Assembly: GCA_036274115.1 (NCBI GenBank)
Contig: DASUGI010000100.1
Span: forward strand, 1 to 64,000
Direction: 5' to 3'
From: JADLHS01 sp036274115
GTDB taxonomy: Bacteria; Verrucomicrobiota; Verrucomicrobiia; Limisphaerales; JADLHS01
DNA length: 64,000 nt
Every line of letters begins with the position of its first letter. Positions within the stretch are counted from its first letter, which is position 1. Below are positions 19,602 to 27,621 of this stretch, in pieces. Made by a program: the position numbers and the translations under genes. The notes below the pieces were generated by a model. It was given only the letters and a program-made list of their open reading frames with translations. It made no database searches and was not told the DNA's origin.

Positions 19602-20290
19602 AGGAGTTAAGCACCTATTTGGACGCCCATCGCGCCGAAATCGAAAGAGGACTTCGAGAAGCGATGCGTAGTTTTGTAACTCAAGCTGATTATTCAGTGG
19701 TCTGGAAGGAATATGAAAGGCAGGTGATACGGGAGTTTATTGCTGTCATCAACGCACTCCAAATGGCAATCAAAATCAATTTTGTTGAAGGCGAGGAAGG
19801 CAATGACAAGAACCGCATAGCGGACCTCTTAGTTCAAAGTCACGACGAACGAATTTTGATTTCGATAAAGGCGTGTCGCGGGAATAAAAACTCGGCCAAC
19901 GATTTGGGTGCGATACGCCAATATCCTGAAAAGAAGGCAAAGTACTCGGCGTGCTACGACATATGGGTGAGATACGACGACAGCAAAAAGCTCATTCAAG
20001 TCCAGGGAATCTACTTCGACCGCAGTTACAAGTTTGTTGGGAGGATGAGCATCGCCTACGGGTCAGGCGTCTCGTACCGGAAAAAAGATGGGAACATGCG
20101 CCCTAAGCCTTGGGACATGTTTGACAATTGCACATGCTTCTGGAACACGCTTGAAGAATTTGAAGTGGGAATCGCGCGATCGCGGAGCTTCCGGGCGAAT
20201 TCAATTGTTTGCGAACACCTTGAAGACATGACCGAGGCGGACGCGCTCGCTTTGTTTCATCGGCTGAAGAAGCGCTTTGGTACGGCTTAA
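19598..20290 (+). CDS. Putative type II restriction endonuclease
   Basis: 230 residues, assigned mainly from context: it is co-translated with the C protein and convergent with a DNA methyltransferase. AAGGGG at 19587-19592 is a good ribosome-binding site for the ATG at 19598. A possible PD-(D/E)xK core is D76 in 'NRIADLLVQ' followed by S89-I-K91 in 'ILISIKACRG', with Ser where Glu or Asp is usual. No named REase family or recognition site can be assigned. Codon use is more AT-rich than in flanking genes. The stop codon abuts the methyltransferase stop codon with no spacer. Confidence 0.7.
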   Translation: MKELSTYLDAHRAEIERGLREAMRSFVTQADYSVVWKEYERQVIREFIAVINALQMAIKINFVEGEEGNDKNRIADLLVQSHDERILISIKACRGNKNSANDLGAIRQYPEKKAKYSACYDIWVRYDDSKKLIQVQGIYFDRSYKFVGRMSIAYGSGVSYRKKDGNMRPKPWDMFDNCTCFWNTLEEFEVGIARSRSFRANSIVCEHLEDMTEADALALFHRLKKRFGTA

Positions 20291-22063
20291 TCAGAAAGCC
20301 AACGCAACACGACAACGTTTGATCGCTTCCAAGCGGCTCGGATAGATCAAATCAATGTTTGCGAGCATTTCCGGTCTGTCCGAGTGGATGTCGCTATCAG
20401 TCGGTTCTTTGCCGAGGCGGACAGCAAGATTTTGCAGGTAGGTTTCAATTTCCTTTTTAGAAACAGGTTTCTTCTCGCGTTCTACCCTCTGGCGCGGAAC
20501 TGAGAAATAGCCGAATAGATCTGCGTTTGCCTGCATCGCTGCGATCTTCCGCTCTGTAATTTCAACGTAGTGCTTGTCCAATTCTGTCGTTACGAAACTC
20601 CTTCGCAGCTTCAGACTCGCAATCACTGTTGTCCCTGCGCCACAGAATGGATCAAAGACTAGGCCTCCGCGCGGCGTCGTGAGCTTTATGATCCGCTCCA
20701 TGAGTTTCTCGGGTAACTGGCATGGATGTGCATCGCGATCTCGCTTGTGCTTTATGCGGTGAACATCAGACCAGATGTCCGAAAGCTCCACTCGTTCATC
20801 GTCACCAAGATGCTTGCGGCGTTTGACACAACTACCACGCAAACAGTATTTGGGAGAATCTGGCGGCGCCACGACGTTTTCCGACATCTTTGAAAGCGCC
20901 GACACGCCGGAGTAATTGCAAACAGGCAAAGCGCCAGGCTTCGTATAATGTAACAATGCGTAGTGAGCTGGCATTATTTTTCCACGCGGGTCGGAAAGCG
21001 CGTCCCACACGATCCAATGCCGGAAGTCCAATTGCGCCTGCAAGAACGTAGCGTGGTGGATTGCCCATTTGGGAAGGTTTAGCACGAGCAACGAACCCCC
21101 GGGCTTTAGATTTCGTGCCATCCAGTAAAGCCACTCGTTACACCAATCGATATAATGTTGATCTGCGAGCGTGTCATCGTAGCTGCTGTAGCCTTTACTT
21201 AGATTGTATGGAGGATCAGCGAAAGCCATGTCAAACAGACCACCGGGATGAAGCTTTGCCACCTGCTGCAGAAAGCCCACGCAATCGCCACCATAAACGC
21301 GATTCTTTTCAATTCGATTGAGCGTTCCCCATTCACTTTGGGATCTTGGCTTCTTGATGCTCGCGAACTCACGCGCCGTCGTCTCCTTCTCAACACATGA
21401 AGATTTCTGAACCAACTTTGCAAACTTGGCTCCTTCAAACTGCGTTAACGCGATTATTCTTTGTTCAACACTTCGCGGGAGGCAGTCGTCCTTCAGAACC
21501 TTCTTGGGAAGGTCTCGCCACACATCAGAAAGAGCTGTTCCTGCTGGGTGCATCAAATGCTTTTTGCCTCCCCAATCCTTTACATTTAGGCCGCAAGCAT
21601 TACAAAGTTTGTGGGGAACTCGAACCTCTTTTGTGTTCAACTGAAATGGCGAAGGTGCTTTTAGGCTGGCGGACTTCAAGTATAGCAGTAAGCCCATGTG
21701 CGCGGGTTGAAGTGTTTCCTTTCGAGCCCGAGCATCGATATCCAGGGCAATCCAATACTTAAAAATCATCTGCCCGGTTTCGCTGTGATGCTGTGTAAGA
21801 AATTCCCCCAAGAAAGGCAGGTCTTTCGGTAGACCGTAAACGAACAATAGTCCTCCCGTTTTAAGCACGCGGATGCTTTCCTCAAGAAGAAATCGGGAGT
21901 TCGCCGTCAGGGTATATGTTTCTGCCGGAGTCGGAGATTCCTTTGCAAGGATATCGAAACGTGTGTTTATGATTACGACGTCCAAACTCTCGTTTGGAAT
22001 CTTTCGGATACGTTTCTCGTCGTCGCCATGAAACAGCTTTGGCTTGATTGCATTCACACGCAC
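20291..22063 (-). CDS. DNA methyltransferase with degenerate duplicated N-terminal half
   Basis: 590 residues, amino-methyltransferase of N6-adenine/N4-cytosine type. The C-terminal half (about 250-520) is catalytic: DPPY at 283-286 comes before the SAM-binding DPFCGAGTT at 471-479, the beta-class order, with the likely target-recognition region between. The N-terminal half (1-215) is a decayed copy: NTRF (33-36) replaces DPPY and no FxGxG follows. It still shares 'C..CG ... LSDVW.D ... LP....QRIIALT' (154-207) with 'C...C ... LSDIWSD ... LPEKLMERIIKLT' (408-462). Presumably it protects the host from the neighbouring endonuclease. Convergent with it, zero-base gap. Confidence 0.9.
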   Translation of the reverse strand: MRVNAIKPKLFHGDDEKRIRKIPNESLDVVIINTRFDILAKESPTPAETYTLTANSRFLLEESIRVLKTGGLLFVYGLPKDLPFLGEFLTQHHSETGQMIFKYWIALDIDARARKETLQPAHMGLLLYLKSASLKAPSPFQLNTKEVRVPHKLCNACGLNVKDWGGKKHLMHPAGTALSDVWRDLPKKVLKDDCLPRSVEQRIIALTQFEGAKFAKLVQKSSCVEKETTAREFASIKKPRSQSEWGTLNRIEKNRVYGGDCVGFLQQVAKLHPGGLFDMAFADPPYNLSKGYSSYDDTLADQHYIDWCNEWLYWMARNLKPGGSLLVLNLPKWAIHHATFLQAQLDFRHWIVWDALSDPRGKIMPAHYALLHYTKPGALPVCNYSGVSALSKMSENVVAPPDSPKYCLRGSCVKRRKHLGDDERVELSDIWSDVHRIKHKRDRDAHPCQLPEKLMERIIKLTTPRGGLVFDPFCGAGTTVIASLKLRRSFVTTELDKHYVEITERKIAAMQANADLFGYFSVPRQRVEREKKPVSKKEIETYLQNLAVRLGKEPTDSDIHSDRPEMLANIDLIYPSRLEAIKRCRVALAF

Positions 22064-22247
22064 AATTTCTGGAAGAGTTTATGTCGGTGATTGACCGCCT
22101 TCAACTAGAACCTGACGGACCTGTCCTAATTTTGATTACTTTTTTCGCAAATGTCCCCGTCAACGCAACCGCTTTGAGCATTGCCTTGATCGCCCGCGTC
22201 CCGATTTCAAGCTTCCGTCCTGACGTTGGCTCGCCTATTGATTGCAG

Positions 22248-22811
22248 ATGGGTGACGTAACGCAGATCCTCAACGCCATCGGGGCGGGCGACCGCCAGGC
22301 GGCGGAAGAGCTGTTGCCGCTGGTGTATGAAGAACTGCGTCAGCTCGCGGCCAATCGACTGGCGCAGGAACAGCCGGGGCAGACTTTGCAAGCGACGGCG
22401 CTGGTTCACGAGGCGTGGTTGCGGCTGGTGGGCGATGCGAACCCGCGGTTCGAGGGGCGGGGACATTTCTTCGCGGCAGCGGCCGAGGCGATGCGGCGGA
22501 TTCTCATTGATCGCGCGCGGGAAAAGCTGGCGCTCAAACGCGGGGCGCGCGCCGAGCATCTTCAACTGGAAAACCTGGAGATCGCGGCCGAGGCCAACGA
22601 TGACACGTTGCTGGCCGTGGACGAAGCGCTCACAAAACTCGCCGCCCATGACCCGGACTCAGCGGAGTTCATCAAGCTGCGGTTTTACGTCGGGCTCACC
22701 AATGACGAAGCCGCGCAGGCGCTGGGAATCCCCGAACGCACCGCCCGCCGGCATTGGAGCTTTGCGCGGGCGTGGTTGCTGCGCGAGTTGCGCCGCCAAT
22801 CTGCTGCATGA
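22248..22811 (+). CDS. ECF-like RNA polymerase sigma factor (PF07638 type)
   Basis: 187 residues from ATG at 22248. 'DRQAAEELLPLVYEELRQLA' and 'GQTLQATALVHEAWLRLVG' form sigma region 2, 'GRGHFFAAAAEAMRRILIDR' continues it, and 'LTNDEAAQALGIPERTARRH' is the region 4 helix-turn-helix. This is the ECF_sigma70-like family typical of Planctomycetes and Verrucomicrobia, usually encoded beside a Ser/Thr kinase, as here (44 bases upstream of it). It probably directs a kinase-responsive regulon; no anti-sigma factor is visible. Confidence 0.9.
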   Translation: MGDVTQILNAIGAGDRQAAEELLPLVYEELRQLAANRLAQEQPGQTLQATALVHEAWLRLVGDANPRFEGRGHFFAAAAEAMRRILIDRAREKLALKRGARAEHLQLENLEIAAEANDDTLLAVDEALTKLAAHDPDSAEFIKLRFYVGLTNDEAAQALGIPERTARRHWSFARAWLLRELRRQSAA

Positions 22812-22855
22812 ACGAAAATTTCTGGCCGGATGTCACTTCAGTTTCCGCATGAAGA

Positions 22856-25800
22856 ATGATGGGTGATACCCGCAAATCGCTCCGTGCCTTGTTTGATGAA
22901 GCCGCGGAGATCGAGTCCACTGAAGGACGCCGCGCTTTTCTCGACCAGGCGTGCGGCGACGACGCGGCCTTGCGCGCGGAGGTGGAGGAGTTGTTGCGCG
23001 CGGATGAAACGGCGGGTGGATTCCTGGCAGATCCGAAACGTGAGGCCCCGCGGGATTCCGTGCCGGTGACCTTGAAGGAGGGCGATCACGTTGGGCGCTA
23101 TCGGTTGGCCGCGAAGATCGGCGAAGGCGGTTGCGGCGTGGTCTATCTGGCCGAGCAGATCGAACCGGTGCGCCGGCGCGTGGCCCTCAAGGTCATCAAG
23201 TTGGGCATGGACACGCGCTCCGTCATCGCGCGCTTCGAAGCGGAACGGCAGGCGCTGGCGCTGATGGATCATCCGAACATCGCGCGGGTGCTGGATGCCG
23301 GGACGACCGAGGCAGGCCGGCCGTTCTTCGTGATGGAACTGGTAGAGGGCATCAAGATCACCGATTACTGCGCGCAGAAGCATCTTTCCATTGTTGAGCG
23401 GCTGCGGTTGTTCATCCAGGTCTGTCAGGCCGTGCAGCACGCGCATCAGAAGGGAATCATTCACCGCGACCTCAAGCCATCGAATGTTCTCGTGACCTCG
23501 CACGACGGCGTGCCGCTGCCCAAGGTGATTGATTTCGGCGTCGCCAAGGCCACGGCGGGAGTGCAACTCACCGACCAGACGCTTGCCACAAGGTTTGGAT
23601 TTTTCGTCGGCACGCCGGCCTACATGAGTCCGGAGCAGGCGGAGCTGGGCAGCGCGGACGTGGATACGAGGACGGACATTTATTCGCTCGGTGTCTTGCT
23701 CTACGAGTTGCTGACCGGCCATCCGCCGTTCGACACCGATACGTGGCTCAAGTCGGGCATTGATGCGTTGCGCAAAGCCATTCGCGAAACCGCCCCGAAG
23801 CGGCCGAGCACGCGGTTGGCGCTGGAACTGTCCGAACCCTCTGAGACGGCGAAGCAATCCGCCTCGCACCGCACACCGCAGGAAATTCAGCGAACGATCC
23901 AATCCGTGCGCGGTGATCTCGACTGGATTGTGCTCAAAGCCCTGGAGAAGGATCGGACGCGCCGTTATGAGACCGCAGGTGCGTTCGCCGCGGATATCCA
24001 ACGCCATCTCAACAACGAGCCAGTGGTCGCGCGTCCGCCGAGTCCGCTTTACTTGTTTCGCAAAATGGTGCGCCGCCATCGCCCGACCTTCGCGGTAGTG
24101 GGTGCGATCACGGTGCTGCTGATTGCCGGCATTGTATTCAGCATGCGTGACGCGGCGCGCACACGTGACGCGGAGAAGGTTCAGCGCGGTTTGCGGGAAC
24201 GGGCCGAAATTGCCCGACGCGCAGCAGACGCCGCCAATACTCAACTGCGTCGGACATTATTTCACCGTGAGTGGCAGGATGCGGAAGCGGCGTTGGAACA
24301 GGGCAAAACCGGCGTCGCGTTGGCGTGGTTTGCGCGTGCAGTCCGAGAGCATCCGGATGATGTGGCGGCGCGCACGCGGCTGCTTTCCATCCTCACCGAA
24401 AATTCCTTTGCCCGGCCGCTCAGCCAGCCGGTGGAACACGGCTCAGTGGTGCGGGCCGTTTCCTTCTCGAACGACGGACAGCGGCTGGTGAGTGCGGCGG
24501 CCGATGGACAAGTTCGCCTTTGGACGGTCGGCGATGCCGCGCCACCGCTGATTCTGCCTGAGCGGTTTTCAACTCCTTCGACAACATTTGTTGCGGGCGA
24601 CCGCGTTCTGGTGGACGACGAGAAATCCATTTCCCTTTGGCACAATAACGGCACGTTGCTCAAGCGCGTCGAACTGCCGCACCCGGTTAACGATCAGACG
24701 CCGGTCACGCCGGATGGACGGTTCGTGGCGTTGCGGGCCGGCAATGGCGGACCGCAGGTCTGGGAAACCGCAACGCTGACACCGGTGGGCCACCCCTTTG
24801 AAGACGTGAGTCCGGAATTCGGATTGGGCGCGATCAACGCCGATGGTAGTCTGGTCTTCGGCTACGACACCCTGAAACGAACCGGCGCGTGGGAGGTCTC
24901 CAGCGGTCGTCGCGTCTGGCGGGCCGAATGGAAGTTCAGCCAGTACTGGGATCTCGTCACTGAATTGGCGCTGCATCCGGATAACCGCACGTTGGCGATC
25001 GGACGGGTCACCGGCCCGGTGAGCGGCAATTGTGAATTCTGGGACGTGCAACCGGATCGGACCGGTCAGGGGCTGCGGACCAATTCCAATCCTTCGTGGG
25101 TGTTGCCGACGCCAACGCGGTTGACCGCACTGGCTTACTCGCGCGACGGCAAAAAGCTGTTCGCGGGCAACCTGGAGGGGCGTTGTGGGGTCCTGCACGA
25201 GGGCGAAAAATTTTTCCAGGTATTCAATGGCGCGCACGAAGGCCGGGTGGAGTGTCTGGCGGTTTCGCCGGATGGCGAGCATCTGGCGACCGGTTCGGTG
25301 GATGGCACGGTACGCGTTTGGGATGTCAGCATGAGATCGCCAGCGCCACTGGTGGTGAGCAATGGACCGGCGGTATGGGATGCGAAGTTCGGGCCGGACT
25401 CGACCTGGTTTGTGATGGCGGGCCAGGACGCGGTGGAAATCCGGGACACCGCCACTGGCACCTTGCGGCATCGGATGCCGATAGATGGATTTATTTCCCG
25501 CGTCAACGTTTCGCCGGATGGGCATCGCGTGGTTGCCTGTACCTCCGGTGGCGCGGTGGGCGTTTGGGATGCGGCGTCGGGGCGGCCGGTGTTTCCGTTG
25601 CAGACACATCAGCCGGCGCAATACGTGGAGTTCTCGGAGGATGGACGCTGGTTTGCCGTCACATCCGATCGGGACATCCGCGTGCTCGATGCGGAAACCG
25701 GTCGCGCGATTACGCCGGTGTTGACCCATACGACGCTGCCCATTGCGGCGCGGTTCAGTCCGGATTCCCGAACGCTGGTGGCGATGACCGAGTGGGGTGG

Positions 25801-26545
25801 TTTGGACTTCTTTTCTTTACCGGACGGACGCCTCCTGAATCGCCCGGCCCGGCACAAAGATGTCATCTGGGCGATGCGGTTCAGCAGCGACGGCAAACAA
25901 TTGCTCACCGCGTCACGCGATCGCACGGCGGCAATCTGGAACGTGGAGACGGGCGAATTGATCCGCTCGTTTCCGCAGGATCAGCCGCTGCTGAGTTGCG
26001 CGTTTAGTTCGGATGACAAACGCATCATTACGAGCGACGTGGGCCGCCGGGCGCACGTGTGGGACGTGGCGAGCGGAAAACACCTGTTTGCCACGCTGCC
26101 GCATCCGGGTGCGGTGTGGTACTGCCTGTTCAGCCCGGACGGGCGCACGTTGTTGACGGGTGACGACGCCGGTAACGCGCGGCATTGGGACGCGGAAACG
26201 GGACTGCCGTTGAGCGGCTGGATTCGTAATGGCCGCTGCCTGAAACGCACGTTGTTCAGTCCCGACGGACGTTACGTCTTGAGCTGCGCGGAAGACGGTG
26301 GGGTAAGGATTTGGCCGGTGGTTGTCGCCACGCAACCCGCGCCGGCCTGGCTGCCCGATTTGGCCGAGGCCATTGCGGGTCGGCGTTTGCGGGATGATGG
26401 CTCGGTGGAATCGTTGCCCGCCGCGCGTTGGTCCGACATCGCCCGCGAACTGGGCAAGCTGACCGGTAGTGATTTCTACGGACGCTGGGCGCGCTGGTTT
26501 CTGGTGGAACGCACGCAAAACGAACCGACCGCCTTCGTGCCTTAA
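22856..26545 (+). CDS. Membrane Ser/Thr protein kinase with WD40 propellers
   Basis: 1229 residues. After an ~70-residue N-terminal segment ('ALFDEAAEIESTEGRRAFLD') typical of this family comes a Hanks-type kinase domain (about 78-375). It has the glycine loop 'GEGGCGVVYLAEQ', lysine 'VALKVIK', HRDLKPSN near 202, DFG near 225 and 'GTPAYMSPEQ'. One transmembrane helix lies near 409-430 ('FAVVGAITVLLIAGIVFSM'). Residues about 520-1155 hold many WD40 repeats ('VSPDGEHLATGSVDGTVRVW', 'FSSDGKQLLTASRDRTAAIW'). All catalytic residues are present. Predicted signalling partner of the upstream sigma factor. Confidence 0.93.
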   Translation: MMGDTRKSLRALFDEAAEIESTEGRRAFLDQACGDDAALRAEVEELLRADETAGGFLADPKREAPRDSVPVTLKEGDHVGRYRLAAKIGEGGCGVVYLAEQIEPVRRRVALKVIKLGMDTRSVIARFEAERQALALMDHPNIARVLDAGTTEAGRPFFVMELVEGIKITDYCAQKHLSIVERLRLFIQVCQAVQHAHQKGIIHRDLKPSNVLVTSHDGVPLPKVIDFGVAKATAGVQLTDQTLATRFGFFVGTPAYMSPEQAELGSADVDTRTDIYSLGVLLYELLTGHPPFDTDTWLKSGIDALRKAIRETAPKRPSTRLALELSEPSETAKQSASHRTPQEIQRTIQSVRGDLDWIVLKALEKDRTRRYETAGAFAADIQRHLNNEPVVARPPSPLYLFRKMVRRHRPTFAVVGAITVLLIAGIVFSMRDAARTRDAEKVQRGLRERAEIARRAADAANTQLRRTLFHREWQDAEAALEQGKTGVALAWFARAVREHPDDVAARTRLLSILTENSFARPLSQPVEHGSVVRAVSFSNDGQRLVSAAADGQVRLWTVGDAAPPLILPERFSTPSTTFVAGDRVLVDDEKSISLWHNNGTLLKRVELPHPVNDQTPVTPDGRFVALRAGNGGPQVWETATLTPVGHPFEDVSPEFGLGAINADGSLVFGYDTLKRTGAWEVSSGRRVWRAEWKFSQYWDLVTELALHPDNRTLAIGRVTGPVSGNCEFWDVQPDRTGQGLRTNSNPSWVLPTPTRLTALAYSRDGKKLFAGNLEGRCGVLHEGEKFFQVFNGAHEGRVECLAVSPDGEHLATGSVDGTVRVWDVSMRSPAPLVVSNGPAVWDAKFGPDSTWFVMAGQDAVEIRDTATGTLRHRMPIDGFISRVNVSPDGHRVVACTSGGAVGVWDAASGRPVFPLQTHQPAQYVEFSEDGRWFAVTSDRDIRVLDAETGRAITPVLTHTTLPIAARFSPDSRTLVAMTEWGGLDFFSLPDGRLLNRPARHKDVIWAMRFSSDGKQLLTASRDRTAAIWNVETGELIRSFPQDQPLLSCAFSSDDKRIITSDVGRRAHVWDVASGKHLFATLPHPGAVWYCLFSPDGRTLLTGDDAGNARHWDAETGLPLSGWIRNGRCLKRTLFSPDGRYVLSCAEDGGVRIWPVVVATQPAPAWLPDLAEAIAGRRLRDDGSVESLPAARWSDIARELGKLTGSDFYGRWARWFLVERTQNEPTAFVP

Positions 26546-26613
26546 AAGCGCTTTCCCGTTCGTCGAAAACTTTTCCAAAAGATTTTTGGCCACCTTCAGG
26601 CCGCCTTTCCGCC

Positions 26614-27621
26614 TTGAAGGATGTGAAAACTACTCGGCCATTCCGATTCCTCGCATTTATGCTGGTGCTGACCGCGTGGCTGTCTGGCTGCCAGCGACAG
26701 GAAAAGCAAGCGGGTCCGGTTTCTTCCTCGAACGACGATGTGGTGGCCGAAGTGAATGGCACCGCGATTTCCACGGACATGGTAGTGACGGAACTTCGTC
26801 GCCGCTTGCCGAATGCGAATGTCCAATCGGTAACCAGCGCGCAAAAGGAGGTCGCTTTGGACGCTTTGATTCAGCGCGAGGCACTCTATGTAAAGGCGCT
26901 GAAGGCGGGATTCGATCAGGCCCCGGAAATTAAGGAGCGTATCAAGGACCTGGTCGTTGCTCGCTTTCAGGAGCAACAGTTCACGGCTCCGGAGGTGACG
27001 ATTACCGATGCGGAAGTGGAGGCCGTTTATACTGCCGAGAAGCAGCGATTCGCCCGTCCGGTCACGGCGCGCGGTGGCATAATCTTCATCTCCTGTCCCG
27101 CGACTGCAACGGAGGCGTCGCGGTCGACGTTGCGAGACCGCGCCAGGGCCATCGCGGTGCAGGCTACGGTCAATGCTGAAACCAATGCGTTTGATCAATT
27201 GGTGGCGCGGTATTCCGAACATCAGCCCTCCCGTTATCGTGGCGGCGACACCGGATGGGTCATGGCCAATTCCGAAGCATGGGAAGCGCCGGTGCGGGAT
27301 GCCTTGCTGGCGCTGCGCGAACCTGGACAGTTTGCGCCATTGATTGAAACGCCGCGCGGTTTCTATGTTCTCAAACTGCTGGAGCGCCGTGAGGCCAGTT
27401 GGCAGCCGATTGCCGAAGTCCGCGAACTCCTGCGTCACGAACTGGCCCGCAAGAAAGTCCAGGACGCCGAGCACGCGTTCCAGGCCCAAGTCAAGTCGGG
27501 ACTTGAGATCCGCATTCATCAGGAACGCATTCAGTCCATCGAGCTCCCTCCGTTAGAAAGCCATCCTCCGAGCCTGCCTGGAGTCAAAACCGCTCAAATC
27601 AATTCCGAATCACGACCATGA
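26614..27621 (+). CDS. PpiC/SurA-like peptidyl-prolyl isomerase lipoprotein
   Basis: 335 residues from a TTG start at 26614; GTG at 26623 and ATG at 26659 are alternatives and no ribosome-binding site clearly decides. A lipobox 'TAWLSGC' (Cys near residue 26) predicts lipid anchoring. A SurA-N-like segment ('EVNGTAISTDMVVTELRRRL', 'ALIQREALYVKALKAG') precedes a parvulin rotamase domain (about 140-265: 'ARGGIIFIS', 'FDQLVARYSEH', 'GGDTGWV', 'TPRGFYVLKLLER'). Expected to assist folding of exported proteins. Its stop overlaps the ATG of the next secreted-protein gene by 4 bases. I infer it serves the giant protein of this cluster. Confidence 0.88.
   Translation: MKDVKTTRPFRFLAFMLVLTAWLSGCQRQEKQAGPVSSSNDDVVAEVNGTAISTDMVVTELRRRLPNANVQSVTSAQKEVALDALIQREALYVKALKAGFDQAPEIKERIKDLVVARFQEQQFTAPEVTITDAEVEAVYTAEKQRFARPVTARGGIIFISCPATATEASRSTLRDRARAIAVQATVNAETNAFDQLVARYSEHQPSRYRGGDTGWVMANSEAWEAPVRDALLALREPGQFAPLIETPRGFYVLKLLERREASWQPIAEVRELLRHELARKKVQDAEHAFQAQVKSGLEIRIHQERIQSIELPPLESHPPSLPGVKTAQINSESRP

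Noticed and set aside
22838..24244. Minus-strand open frame of 468 codons
   Set aside because: Antisense to the kinase domain, whose catalytic motifs fix the true strand; the translation is Arg/His-rich filler.
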